64,000 bases of DNA, taken from NCBI GenBank assembly GCA_038496675.1, contig CM076667.1, forward strand, positions 16,960,830-17,024,829, given 5' to 3'. Shown piece by piece: positions 39,901 through 50,159 of this stretch. Both the position numbers and the translations under genes were made by a program. This DNA is from Rachycentron canadum (taxonomy: Eukaryota > Chordata > Actinopteri > Carangiformes > Rachycentridae). The notes beneath the pieces are model-generated. The model had not been told where the DNA came from, did not search any database, and was given only the letters and a program-made list of their open reading frames with translations. Each line of letters begins with the position of its first letter. Positions within the stretch are counted from its first letter, which is position 1.

Positions 39901-42900
39901 AAACAGCAAGCAGCCATTATAATTTTGATTGGTGCTGTTCTTGTTTATAAGATGCATGTGATTATACACTGTAGGTGTTCTTACCCACTATGATTTGATG
40001 AAATATCTATTCTCACAGAATGATATAAAGTGTGTTTTTTTTTTTTTTAAACCCCCATTTGTAAGAGAGGTCAAACTTACAGGGACTGTATTTTCATTGA
40101 AATGAAAATTTTGGTCAAAATCAGAACTGTAATATCTTATCAAATTAGTCACAAAAATCACTAAAAATCCAGCCAGTAAGTCTTGTTTCCAATTGAAAAA
40201 GCCATATAATCATTTTCAGGAAAGGTATATTGTATGTTGCAAATCAAAATAACTTACCTTACTCAGTTTATTGGGGGATGAGCTGCCCTGGTCAGTGATT
40301 CAGACTGTGCTGTAATTGCTTTGTAACACGCAAAATGAAAGAGCAAAGCAAAACCAGTTAATTTGAGACAAAAAAAAAAAAAAAAACACAGTCACCCAGA
40401 TATCAAGCTGGGTACAAAATCTGCTATCCATAGACTGGTTCAGAATTTATTGGCATCTGATGTGTTACGGAGCCGCCAGAGGTGTGTTAGCAGGCAGGGT
40501 GGCAGGCAGCAGATGTGGACGGGGGATTCGCCCAGCAGCTGCTCTAATCCCTAAATCTATGGGATGACCTTTTCCTCCTCCGCACTCATTTCAAAGTCAA
40601 AATCACACACTCATCACTTTAAAACTTTTACTAATGCATTTCAGTTCATCTTTCATTAATTCTCCTAATATATAATTTCACTTCTAGCTCGCTGCATTAC
40701 AGAGGGAAATCTGTGCAGTAGTTATTTGGTGCTAAATTCCTCCTTTGTCTGATCATAACTTTTTTTGTCTTGTTTTTGTTTTTGTTTTTTTGTCCAGAAA
40801 GGTCCTGGAAATGCTTTCATTAACCGGGTATTGGCTTAATCTGTTGCACTACATCTATCACTCACTGCAGAGAGTGAAATAAAAATGTATTTACTGTGCA
40901 TGAAATTGTTCTGATTATTCTTTTGAAGATGAAATGTCGTTGGCAACTTGCAGCAAATCACCTCACTGTTGTGTGTAAACGGAATACAATCCCTCAATTT
41001 CTTTTTATTTGTTAAAGTTATGAAATTACACAGTAAAGTGACTCAGGATAACTTTAATTTTGCTACATAAAAGTAATTTTACACTAACTTAAAAGTAGCA
41101 AACTTACACCAAGAGCAATACACCTGGGCTCACAACAAGTCAAATAGTGATACACATGCATTTAAATTAGTCTTTATGAGCACGGTAAACATTTATGTCA
41201 ATAAATATCTCCTCATGTGGGCTCTGCCAAATATAGAATTGAAGTACTATAATGTTAATAAAATATTTCTTCAGCTGAGAAACTATAAAAGATGAAAATT
41301 GTATAAAAAAAAAAAAACTTTTGTGACATTACAGTATGTTATCACCCATTTATTACATGTGCTTCTAAATTCCAAAGAGCAACCATTGGTACCTTGTTAT
41401 TTATTTATTTATGAATAAATTGCTACAATTGCTGGCCCAATGCAACAGTCGCTACATGTTGGTTTGAGCTTAATTATCTTAATTTAAGATCAAAAGTGTT
41501 TTTGAGCCAACGTTCCCACAACAAGTCCATCTCCTTCCTACTATCAAGGCACATACTATCTCAGCCAAAAGAGTTTAAACTGGGCCAACATGGGTGTTCT
41601 GAATTTCCGAATCACTGTCTGGGTTAGATTCAGATTTAGCCTTGTGCAACAAACATGTTTCTATTTTAGAAATATTTAATTATTTTCTGTTTGTGTGTCT
41701 GTCTGTGTATGTGTGTGTGTTCAGACCCCCACTGTGGAGTTCCCGCTACATCTCCGCAGTCATCCTGTCATTTCTCCTGGCTGAAAAATTGAGCACACAT
41801 TGACATTTTGGATGTGTCAGCTTCTTTTTCAAGATGTAAAATGATAAAAACAACCAAAGAAGTTTTTTTTAAAAGCTCTGAAAAACTTTAGAAACTTAAA
41901 TTAAGGGAACAATTGAATGTTCTGGTGGCAATGTTAAAGTGAATTTGACCAGAACAGCATAATTAATACCCTGCGCATCTACTTGGAGGAAGATATAAAT
42001 TGAACATCACAAGGAATAACACAATGAAGTGGATTCTCTTCTTGATGACCAGTTGTAGAGCAACCTGAAAATATTGAAATAAAATAACTCAAGATATTAG
42101 ATATAATATTGGGTCCAATGCCCAAATTAAGGCCAAAAATCGTATCTGAAAAACCAAGAACCTGCTCCACATAATCTGAAAATACCAGTGTTGTGGGCCA
42201 ATTCAAATCAAACTTATTTGACGTTTTCCTATGAAGGATCTGCAAAGCTGTTAATGCAAGTTTGGAGAACCAGAAAAAAAAGCCTCTTCAACAGCATTAG
42301 GATGTTATCGGGAAAAGAAAAAAAGAGGAGCCTCCAAAATGTGATTATCCTCGCTGAATATTATTATGCATAAGTCCATTATCCGGTTACAGCAACACAG
42401 AAAGCAACGCCCTGTATTAACATTCACAATATACACCGGGAGATGCAAATCTCTGAGGACCTGCATACCAAAAGGTTAGCAAATCAAGATAATCTCCACC
42501 ATGTTGATGCAGAGGTTTTGGAGAAAGAGGATTCCCCTATGAAAGCCACACATTTTATTAAAGCCACACACTAAATTTTACCTCCTGACATTCAAAACTT
42601 CACTGAAAGTTAATATTTACTCCTGCAGAGGTTTTGGTGCCGTATTGTGTTGTTGTTGGCTCTGAAATTCCTTTTCAGATCTCCTTCAGAATACAACTGG
42701 GTGAATGCAGCAACTCAACAAACTAAAGGTACTGCAGAGGCAGCCCTCGATTGAAGTGAAATGTGTTTATTCCCAAGGAGAAGCTTTTCCTTTGTTTTTG
42801 CTTTGACTTCTGATTTAGATTTTGAGCTGATTCAGCCTCAGCCAGGCTGAGATGATGCCTCTAGTATTTCTAGTGCTGTTGAAGTTTGTCTGACTCAATC

Positions 42901-42909
42901 AAAATCTGT
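33966..42909. other. Nearly featureless non-coding sequence
   Basis: About 9 kb with no supported gene, RNA or recognised mobile element. It contains a G-rich patch (about 34704-34735), A or T homopolymers of 10-15 bases (36170-36182, 40034-40048, 40370-40385, 41307-41319) and a short TTTA run (about 41397-41413). The longest open frames (60-113 codons) show no domain or coding signature. Confidence 0.5.
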
Positions 42910-43215
42910 GTTAAAGGTCTTATTTTGTATTAAGTGATATTTCAGTGTCTAGGTTCTAATACTGTGGAAATATTAGAAGTCAGTCAGTGCTCAATCCACA
43001 GAGAAGTGCACACCGCCTGTATTCACAAACTGAGCCTTAAAACAGGCCGTCAGAATTTTTGTAGCTTGACTAACAAAGCTGTCAATATTATCAGATACAC
43101 CCCAAGACCCACCATCCAACCCTGTAAGATTTGGTTGAAATGTACTATATTTTTATTTGATCACACGGAAAACAGCCAATCAGAAGAGTGGCTCAAAGCC
43201 TCTTCCGATGTAGAA
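42910..43215 (+). repeat. Dispersed repeat related to 31409-31660, copy 2
   Basis: Begins TTAAAGGTCTTATTTTGT, then AGGTTCTAATACTGTGG, 'gctcaatccacagagaagtgcacac', 'aaaacaggccgtcagaat' and 'cagccaatcagaagag'. I recognise this order from a teleost repeat. The 96-codon open frame through it is not a gene. Confidence 0.55.
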
Positions 43216-43432
43216 CTACATTGACATTGTTTTTGGTGCTTAAAACCGCAAATATATCCAAATGTGCATCGGAACAGGTTTTGCTTATTGTAATGATCCT
43301 ATTTCCGAACATGAATCCAAAGGTAGACATCATACAGGTCCTTGATCAGTGTGAAAATACAATATATTCTAATATGAAACTAGGCTTTAGCACTCTGAGT
43401 TAATCAAATGAGGAGATTGTCTTTCAAAGTTG

Positions 43433-43466
43433 CTTTTTTTATTTATTTATTTATTTATTTTTTTTA
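43433..43466. repeat. (ATTT)n microsatellite
   Basis: About 34 bp of ATTT units flanked by T-rich ends. Confidence 0.9.
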
Positions 43467-44652
43467 AGAAATTCACCCTTTGTCAATGTCTCCATCTTAA
43501 ATCAAATATAGATGCAGGCTGGCGATTAGTTACAGATCAACTGTGGAATATATTTTTGGACCGAATCTGAAGGTATATTAGGAAGGTGATCTCTTAAAGG
43601 CCAGAATGAGGAGAGAAAATATGGTTTTGATGCACATACGGGCGCCTGCAAAACAATACATGTGTGTTATTGGAAGCTGTGGATTGTAGAGGCTTCATGT
43701 GGAGCCGGTTGTCAAGGTTGATTGAGCCGTCTCCAACTGACCGCGGTCATGTGCAGCCTGGTGCTTTCAGATTGACCTCAAAACTTGCCAGGAACTTTTT
43801 TTCACATTTTGGTCCTTAACAACCAGTGGTCATGTGGTTCTTTCTCCACAGTCAATCTATTCTATGTGGTTATATTTAATTTAAAGTCTCTTCAAAGCCT
43901 TATGATGAATACATATAGTGTAGTATGTGGACAGACTGGCTTTTAATTGCATGAGATGGCTTCACCTACTGAAATCTGCACACAGGGAGAACATCCCGAG
44001 CTCTGCAGTCAATAAGGCTGTAATGGAGGGTCCCACTCACTGTAGTGAATAGGAATACCAAGCAGGTAAAGTACTGTAAGTCAGCAGTTAGGCCAAATGG
44101 CGCATAAAGACGCAGTTAAACACAATAAAAGTGAATCAATGTGAATCTTTTAATTTCGTTAACATCTTAGTTTGTATCTCGCTCTGCCCTGAGTCCCAGG
44201 GGGATAAAAACAGGCGGTGACACAAATTAATGTGAAGCTAAGGCCTCCCTGCTGAGACGATCCATAGGTCAGGGTTAACCCTGGAAGTGACAGCACAGCT
44301 CTGGTGTAGAGGTGAACCTAAGTCTCAGATGTCCTTACCTGTCACTGTGGGTCATTACTGTCCACACGATGACAACCAGACTGATGGTCTGCTGATAGAT
44401 TCTGTCAACAGCCTGATTTGAGAGGGAGAGGGAACCAGAAGAATAGAGGACTGATATCCCCGAAACAGTCAAGGTCTGTCTATCAACAGCCGTAAAGCTT
44501 ACTGAGGAGTCCTTGAGCAAGACAGTGAAAGCTGACCTGCTCATCTCTCATGCAATACACCCACTTCTCCAGTGTCATAGAATTTTAACACAATTGTGCA
44601 TTGTGGTTGTGTTTTATATTGACCAAACATGGATGAATGATAGAGGTGTGGT
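43467..44652. other. Non-coding sequence
   Basis: No gene or mobile element recognised. Confidence 0.5.
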
Positions 44653-44962
44653 CAGTGGTTCCCAACCATTTCAAACTCACAGCCCACATAAAATTCTCAA
44701 AAATGTTGGCGGCCCACATACGACCCCAAACGATACAATGACCAAATAATATCACTTGTCATTTCCCCATCTGTCTCTTGACTATCTGTCCTGTTTCCAA
44801 CCAGCTGTCCATTTTTTGATGCTCCAGTTTTTGCCATGGATGGATAATCTTTTAGCACACAAGGAGATAGAGAACAGAGCTTGTACCGACTTGTAAATGT
44901 GGCCCACTTGCAATATCCTCACAGCCCAATAGCACTCTGTGGCCCACAGGCTGGGAACCACT
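44653..44962. mobile_element. hAT-like MITE, about 310 bp
   Basis: The left end CAGTGGTTCCCAACC is matched by an inverted right end GGCTGGGAACCACT. Subterminal GCCCACA words also occur in both halves. CAG starts followed by GGTTCCCAAC-type ends are typical of hAT superfamily termini. The interior encodes nothing, so the element is non-autonomous. No intact 8-bp target duplication is visible, consistent with age. Confidence 0.7.
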
Positions 44963-45240
44963 TTCTTAGGATTTAAATGCAATGATATGTGGCACCGGTC
45001 CATGCTATGTACTTGTCATTATAAAAATATAGATTAAATCAATGACTGATTTTAACTTAATTTAAATTAATTTTAAAAAGTCACTTGCACTGCTTTTATT
45101 CACAACATTACCCTTCAGACCTCTATCAAGTAACTAATGTTCTGGATGGAAGAACATTAATGTAAATTAATTAAATAATAACAGTCACAAATAATGTCTG
45201 ATTTTAATTTCTGATCACAGGACATGACTGAGAGATGACG

Positions 45241-45620
45241 TACAGCACTGCACAAAAGTTTAAGAAACTTTAGATGTTAGGATCCTTCTCCATCAGGAAA
45301 GCGAGGCGTCTGATCGGCCGCAGATACGCTCTGCAGCATGACAATGAGAAGAGGAACAAGGAGCCTTGCAACAGATGGTCTGCCCCCCACAGAGCTCTGA
45401 TCTCAGCTTCACGGCATAAGTGAGGGAATACACGAAGCGACACAACACACTGAGGCAGACAGAAGCAGCAGAAGAACTGTGGCAAGTTCTCCAAAATGCT
45501 TGGGACAAGCTATCTGACAAGTACCTGAAAAACTGTGCGTGAGTGCACTGAGGAGACGTGGTGCTGTTTGAAAGGCAAAGGGTGGACACAGTAAATAGTG
45601 ATTTTGCACTGTTTTGTTGG
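45241..45620 (+). pseudogene. Internally deleted Tc1/mariner-like element with transposase C-terminal remnant
   Basis: The left boundary TACAGCACTGCACAAAAGTT resembles a Tc1-type terminal repeat. About 90 bp later, plus-strand translation from 45334 gives QHDNEKRNK, resembling the region around the second catalytic aspartate. It is followed, across frame changes, by text corresponding to the C-terminal part of a transposase (LWQVLQNAWDKL-type helix at about 45478-45515). The N-terminal DNA-binding domain and the first catalytic aspartate are absent. It lies about 280 bp right of the hAT-like MITE. It is a dead copy; the exact right end is unclear. Confidence 0.6.
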
Positions 45621-45742
45621 CAGGGCAAAAAAATAGCTTTTGCATCACACACACAAGAGCTGACCTTTACTATCTGGCACTGGTATTTCTGTATGTCACG
45701 TAGTTTGTAGTCATTTGATAAAATAAGAATTCAATCATTATC

Positions 45743-45767
<25 letters not shown>
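45743..45767. repeat. 25-base T homopolymer
   Basis: An uninterrupted T run, with no recognisable retroposed element beside it. Confidence 0.95.
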
Positions 45768-45774
<7 letters not shown>

Positions 45775-46719
45775 CTTCCAACACAATTGAAGCACTTCAC
45801 ACAAAATTTAAACTACAATATTTAACATAATAACACAAGGGGCAGTGAGAAGATAAATCTGCTCTCTACAGGACCACCGGAATAATCTGTTTCCAAAGTT
45901 TTAAAGGGAAATAATCTTCTCATCAATATCAGCTGATTTACACATCTTGGCGTGGATTATAATATTTACCATATTTGCAATACAATAAAACACAATACAA
46001 CAAAATATAAACTAAAATAGGGTGTTAGAAATAGATTTTAACACATTTTCAAGACAAGGATACAAGATTTCTGGATGCCACCTCATATCAGTAAATTCTT
46101 ATGAACCCATATGGACTTTCTGGTGATCTGCTGCCCCCACTGGTTGGAGGGAGACACTGCAGCTCAGGCAGTGAGAAGGTTCAGGTTCCAAGCTTTGAGA
46201 ATTTATCTATCCGACCTCATCCACCAGACTGTTTGCAGAGGCATTACAACATAGAGCTACTTCAAACAACCAGTGCTTTAATTTAGTTATTTATTTGTCT
46301 GGTGAGGAGAGTCTTGAGTCTGTTGTATTGCGTGATATCATGTGTATTTTCATTCACTGATATCTCGGTGTAACTGACTCCCACAGATGGAAGGAAAAAC
46401 ATCATAAATGATGAGGTCTGTGAATACAGAAATGACATGATGATTATCAGGTTATGGAGGCAAATTTCCCCATTTGAAAACATAACATAAGCTTTTAGAG
46501 CAACTATAGAAACGCTTTTCAGTGAGCCAATCGTTGGCTGCAACACCAAAAAGTGAGAGACAGCAGGTCCAGGCCACCCTGTCCACCCGGTGGTCACACT
46601 TCAGCAGAAGCCCGTCCTCATAACACCCACTGATTCTGCTGCAATTGAATCTAAAGACATCCACTCCCTCACTTTGAGATGGTGATTGTAAATGTCACAA
46701 ACAGCTTGTAACGGCTAAA
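45768..46719. other. Non-coding sequence
   Basis: No gene recognised. CpG frequency begins to rise near the right end. Confidence 0.45.
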
Positions 46720-47381
46720 TTGGCTGGTGTCACTCATCTCACTTGAACGTGGCAGGGATCACTCAGGGTTGGCATCGGGCCACTTCAAGGACAGTGGGAG
46801 AAATCAACCGGCGTTTGATTCAGGCTCTACAGGGAGACATGTCAAGTCTCGGGGGTGGGAACACGACCAGAGTCTGGTCTTCCTGTGTTTCCACGTGGTC
46901 ACGGTGAATGAGCCCTGCAGTTTCTACACCGCTGTTTTCCGGAGTGGGAGAACAACAACGGCAGGATCCTGCTTCAACCACGTGCGCGCAAACTGTCAGA
47001 TGTTGTGCGCGTGCGCAATTGCAGCGCTTTTTTTTTCTCTCTCTCTCTCACACACAAACACACAAACACAAGGCTCGCTCAGTCCTTGCTGGTGGTGTGT
47101 TCCACGCGAGTGAATATTTTTTTTTTTTAAAACAAAGTCACAAAAATTCGGGGAATGCATTTGGTTGAGTGCAGTTGATTTGGTGGGAAACTTCTGGGCG
47201 GATTTTTTTTAAAAAAAATTATTTGCTTTGAACATTTGTCTCCGTGACAATCGGCGGCACTTTGTGTGCAACAACAAACGGGAGACCTCGTCAAATTCCG
47301 TGGACTACAGCTGAGCCGTTAAATCCCCTTCGAGCTGAAACCAGCTGCTTGTTCCAGCAGATAACGAGGAGCGACCCTCAG

Positions 47382-47479
47382 GTACAGCAAACACCCACCT
47401 GGTCTGCGGGTTAGGGTTAGGGTTAGGCTCCAAATTTCACCCTCAACTTTGAGCTCGTTGTCTTTTACTTTTGTTCCAG
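47382..47479 (+). other. Candidate short first intron
   Basis: A donor-like CTCAG|GTACAG at 47381/47382 and an acceptor-like TTTTACTTTTGTTCCAG ending at 47479 define a 98-bp interval, a typical minimal intron size in fish. If real, the leader exon would lie upstream of 47381, starting at an unknown site in the CpG-rich region. The interval contains the telomere-like repeat. Confidence 0.3.
47408..47427 (+). repeat. Interstitial telomere-like repeat (GGGTTA)3GG
   Basis: Three perfect vertebrate telomere hexamers in direct orientation. Short blocks of this kind can arise during break repair, or act as sites for telomere-repeat-binding factors near promoters. A shorter CCTAAC echo (about 14 bp) occurs near 57289. 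Confidence 0.95.
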
Positions 47480-47500
47480 TGTCTCCCAGAAGTTTGCGCC

Positions 47501-47556
47501 ATGAACCAAACCGCGGGAGCCACAAACGCGTATCGCAGATGCTCCAAGGGAGGAAA

Positions 47557-47557
<1 letters not shown>
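47501..47557 (+). CDS. Candidate initial coding exon (partial, unrecognised)
   Basis: An ATG at 47501, 22 bases after the acceptor-like site, opens a 19-codon stretch (MNQTAGATNAYRRCSKGGK) ending exactly at AAAG|GTAAAA, a possible phase-0 donor. The frame is CpG-rich and uses GCG, CGC and TCC codons unlike the AT-rich surroundings. I do not recognise the peptide and cannot locate a following exon. The donor is immediately followed by a 34-base A run. This is a weak gene model. Confidence 0.22.

Positions 47558-47559
<2 letters not shown>

Positions 47560-47593
<34 letters not shown>
47560..47593. repeat. 34-base A homopolymer
   Basis: The longest homopolymer in the window, followed by GAGAGAG. 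It lies directly after the candidate donor, and its length is probably uncertain in the assembly. Confidence 0.95.
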
Positions 47594-47596
<3 letters not shown>

Positions 47597-47760
47597 AGAG
47601 CGTTGGTCGGAGAAGTTGAGATTTTGGATCAAACGCGCTGCTTCGTGCGCACAGGTTTGGTGCAGCTCTTGAGGCAGCATGGCAGTGGAAAAGCTGTGTG
47701 GACGCTGTTGTCAGCATGTTGGGCTGTTATTGCGCGTCTGTGCGCTTTGGAGATGATGTA

Positions 47761-48213
47761 AATCATGTTCCCGAGGCAATTTATTGGCTGGATTAATGGT
47801 TTAATGAATGTGGGTGCTGTTAGGGGCCAGTTTGCAAGCACATTGGAAGCTTTGGAGCAAATTTTTGCAGCCCACTTTGCAGAGAAATGTTTGTTTTCGG
47901 GATTTAAAGCATGGGGAATGATGCAGGGAACAGGTGGATTGATGCCCACATGCAGTGTTTCACACCTTGATGTAATTTGTCATCTGGTATAGTCTAAGAT
48001 GATGACAGTGAACAACACTGCCACTGTTTCACCAAGCCTGTGACCCACATTACACGGCTGCTGCTGTAGCTGCTGCTGTGTGTGCTATGAATGTACTGTA
48101 GTCAACAGGGAGAAGAGAAGGGGGAGGAGGCAAGCTGGGAGAATGTGGGAGGAAAGGGGACTGCATATGATAGAGTCTTTCCAGTGAAACCAATAGAGGA
48201 GAAAGAGGCTCTG
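47761..48213. other. Non-coding sequence
   Basis: No gene recognised. A short CTG-rich stretch (about 48057-48080) and a purine-rich segment (48105-48165) are present. Confidence 0.45.
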
Positions 48214-48264
48214 GTGTGTGTGTGTGTGTGTGTGTGTGATGTGTATGTGTGTGTGGGGGGGGGG
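48214..48264. repeat. Compound (GT)n-(G)n microsatellite
   Basis: GT repeats interrupted by AT and TAT variants and ending in a run of about ten G. The long CV or HT frames through it are repeat artefacts. Confidence 0.95.
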
Positions 48265-48934
48265 CTGCTCTCGTTCCCAACACATCTGGTACTGTCAACA
48301 TACACCATCGGTGGAGATGAAGTATGAAAGCTTATTTATCACCAGCAGCTGTGACACATGGAATATCCACAGCAGATTTCCCAGTGTCAACAAATATTGA
48401 TTTTTCAGCTACAAATATTTGGAGTTGATGTGAATTGATTGGGGAGGTGCTTCACTCATAGAGGTGTATAGAATGATCTGGTAAATGAGCTCTGATGGGC
48501 ATAGACAGGAATTAACACAGACTGTTGCAGGGCGTTGGTTAACACACTCAGTTTAATTGACACTGGCAGCTTTGCTTTCCCTGAGTGATCGTGCAGGCCA
48601 TAATAGTTCAAACTGGAAATCTGTGGGCTTTATAGTAAAACAACTGCATGTGGCATTTTCTAAATGCACAAAATTTAGCATTAATAAATAAGCAAAGTGT
48701 CAAACGGGGTATTGTATCATACATGGAAAATAAAATTTTAAAAGCTTTTATTTTTATAGCCATAACCATAACCATAAAGATTTGAATGTCATATTAAAGT
48801 GGTCCCCATTCAGGCGTAGCGGGCTACTTATAAACCAAAACTGACTTTTGCAGTTTGCAGCGGGTAACAGGAAAAAATACAGCTCAAGTAACTTTGGTAT
48901 ACAGAGATTACAATTTACTGAAAATGAATAAATA
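48265..48934. other. Non-coding sequence
   Basis: No gene recognised; immediate left flank of the Tc1-type element. Confidence 0.5.
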
Positions 48935-50114
48935 TACTTTACTGTGGAAACGTCTTAGGCCACCAGATTTGTTGTTTTAGCAATGCTATAATGACCATAT
49001 ATTATTATTTCTCAGGCTCTTAGAATACCTGACCTCCCCTTACACTTGAGCAATAGTAGGAACTTGGTTCTTAAACCTAAATGTAATGGAGCCCTAATTA
49101 ATGTCATTGCTAACATCTGGATTTGTTGACTACTTCATGTCAAAATGACGCTGTGAATAAGGTCCGTTACACCAGGAAATGCTTGAGCATTACATGCACA
49201 TATTGTATGAGTTTAACTTATTGGAAGCTACTAAAATGTTTGAGACCAACTTTAAATCAAATCATTCCATTCAAAATGCAGAAGATCACAGGATATGACG
49301 GACATAAAATCATAATTTTTACATCAGCAAAGTCACTCTCAAAGGGAAATCAGGATAATGAAGATGTGATATTGAAGATGTTATAAAGAAATTTGAGGCC
49401 AAGAAAACTTTTAAAATCTGATGAGAAGTTTCTCAGAGATTTTTCTTTGAGAGCAAGGACCTGGCTCAGCATCTGGCAGCTTCATTGGGATGAAGCCACG
49501 TTGACCTTTCTACAGTCTGACGAAGCTTGACCAGAAATGGGGTCAGACTAAAGCTAAGATACGCTAAAGCTCACAAGGATTGGAATGAAGATCGGTGGAA
49601 TAGACTATTATGGAGTGACAAATCCAAGTTTTTTTAAGGCTGCATTTCTGCCATTGGTGTTGGGGAAGTTGATGGGATCATGATGCTGAAAAGTACAAAC
49701 AGGTTTTAATTCATCATGCCATTCCTTCTGGAAAGCGTCTGATTTGGAATGTTTTTATTTTTGAGCATGATAACGATCCCAAGCTGACTGCTAATGCAGT
49801 GAAATCGTATTTGGAGAGAAAAACGCCTGATAAAACACTGACAAGTCATGGACTGGCCCCCACAGAGTCTCGAGCTGAATATTATAGAGGCGGTATGGGA
49901 TCACCTAGACAGAGAAAGAAATAAAAGACAGCCTAAATCTAAAGAGGAACTTGGTGCCAAGGGAGATCACTCTAAATACTGACTTTTGCCTGCAGAAGTC
50001 ATTTTGTTCTGAAAATTGTGTTATTTTAAATTTTGTTTACATATTTCCTGTATTTTCTGTTCGTGTCCTAACAACAAAGCTAGTGGTGGCCTAAGACTTT
50101 TGTGCAGTACTGTA
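48935..50114. mobile_element. Tc1-type DNA transposon, decayed, with terminal inverted repeats
   Basis: The left terminus contains CGTCTTAGGCCACCAG followed by TTTGTTGTT. The right terminus contains the inverse, GTGGTGGCCTAAGACTTT, ending in GCAGTACTGTA. Inverted repeats of roughly 30 bp therefore enclose about 1.18 kb, close to full Tc1 size. TA dinucleotides at both edges fit Tc1 insertion at TA. The interior is a broken transposase gene on the plus strand. The left terminus has more substitutions than the right. Confidence 0.88.
49120..49980 (+). pseudogene. Tc1-type transposase pseudogene, DD38E-like spacing
   Basis: Plus-strand remnants in order are: a decayed helix-turn-helix region; WSDKSK with the first catalytic Asp at 49617-49619; HDNDPK with the second Asp at 49769-49771; and IIEAVWDHLDRE with the catalytic Glu at 49887-49889. 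The second Asp and the Glu are 118 bases apart. Allowing for one inserted base between them, this leaves 38 residues between the two, more than the 34 of classic Tc1 and matching what has been called DD38E/Intruder. At least one frameshift and several stops make it inactive. Confidence 0.85.
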
Positions 50115-50159
50115 CATGAACGTTACTATTGAGCGGGGAAGTATTACCACTAGGTTGTG

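Larger units (their letters stand above)
46720..47760 (+). promoter_or_regulatory. CpG-rich candidate promoter / gene start
   Basis: This is the only stretch in the window with sustained CpG density; I count roughly 18 CpG in the 300 bp from 47240 to 47540, against a few per 300 bp elsewhere. It includes a near-palindromic TGCGCGTGCGCA at 47006-47017 (one mismatch from the NRF1 consensus), a CACGTG E-box near 46892 and a CT/CA repeat at 47037-47071. There is no TATA box. These features fit a CpG-island promoter. Splice-like signals to the right support transcription on the plus strand, but a divergent minus-strand gene cannot be excluded. Confidence 0.5.

Noticed and set aside
48214..48308. 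Repeated Cys-Val and His-Thr frames
   Set aside because: Direct translation of a GT microsatellite.
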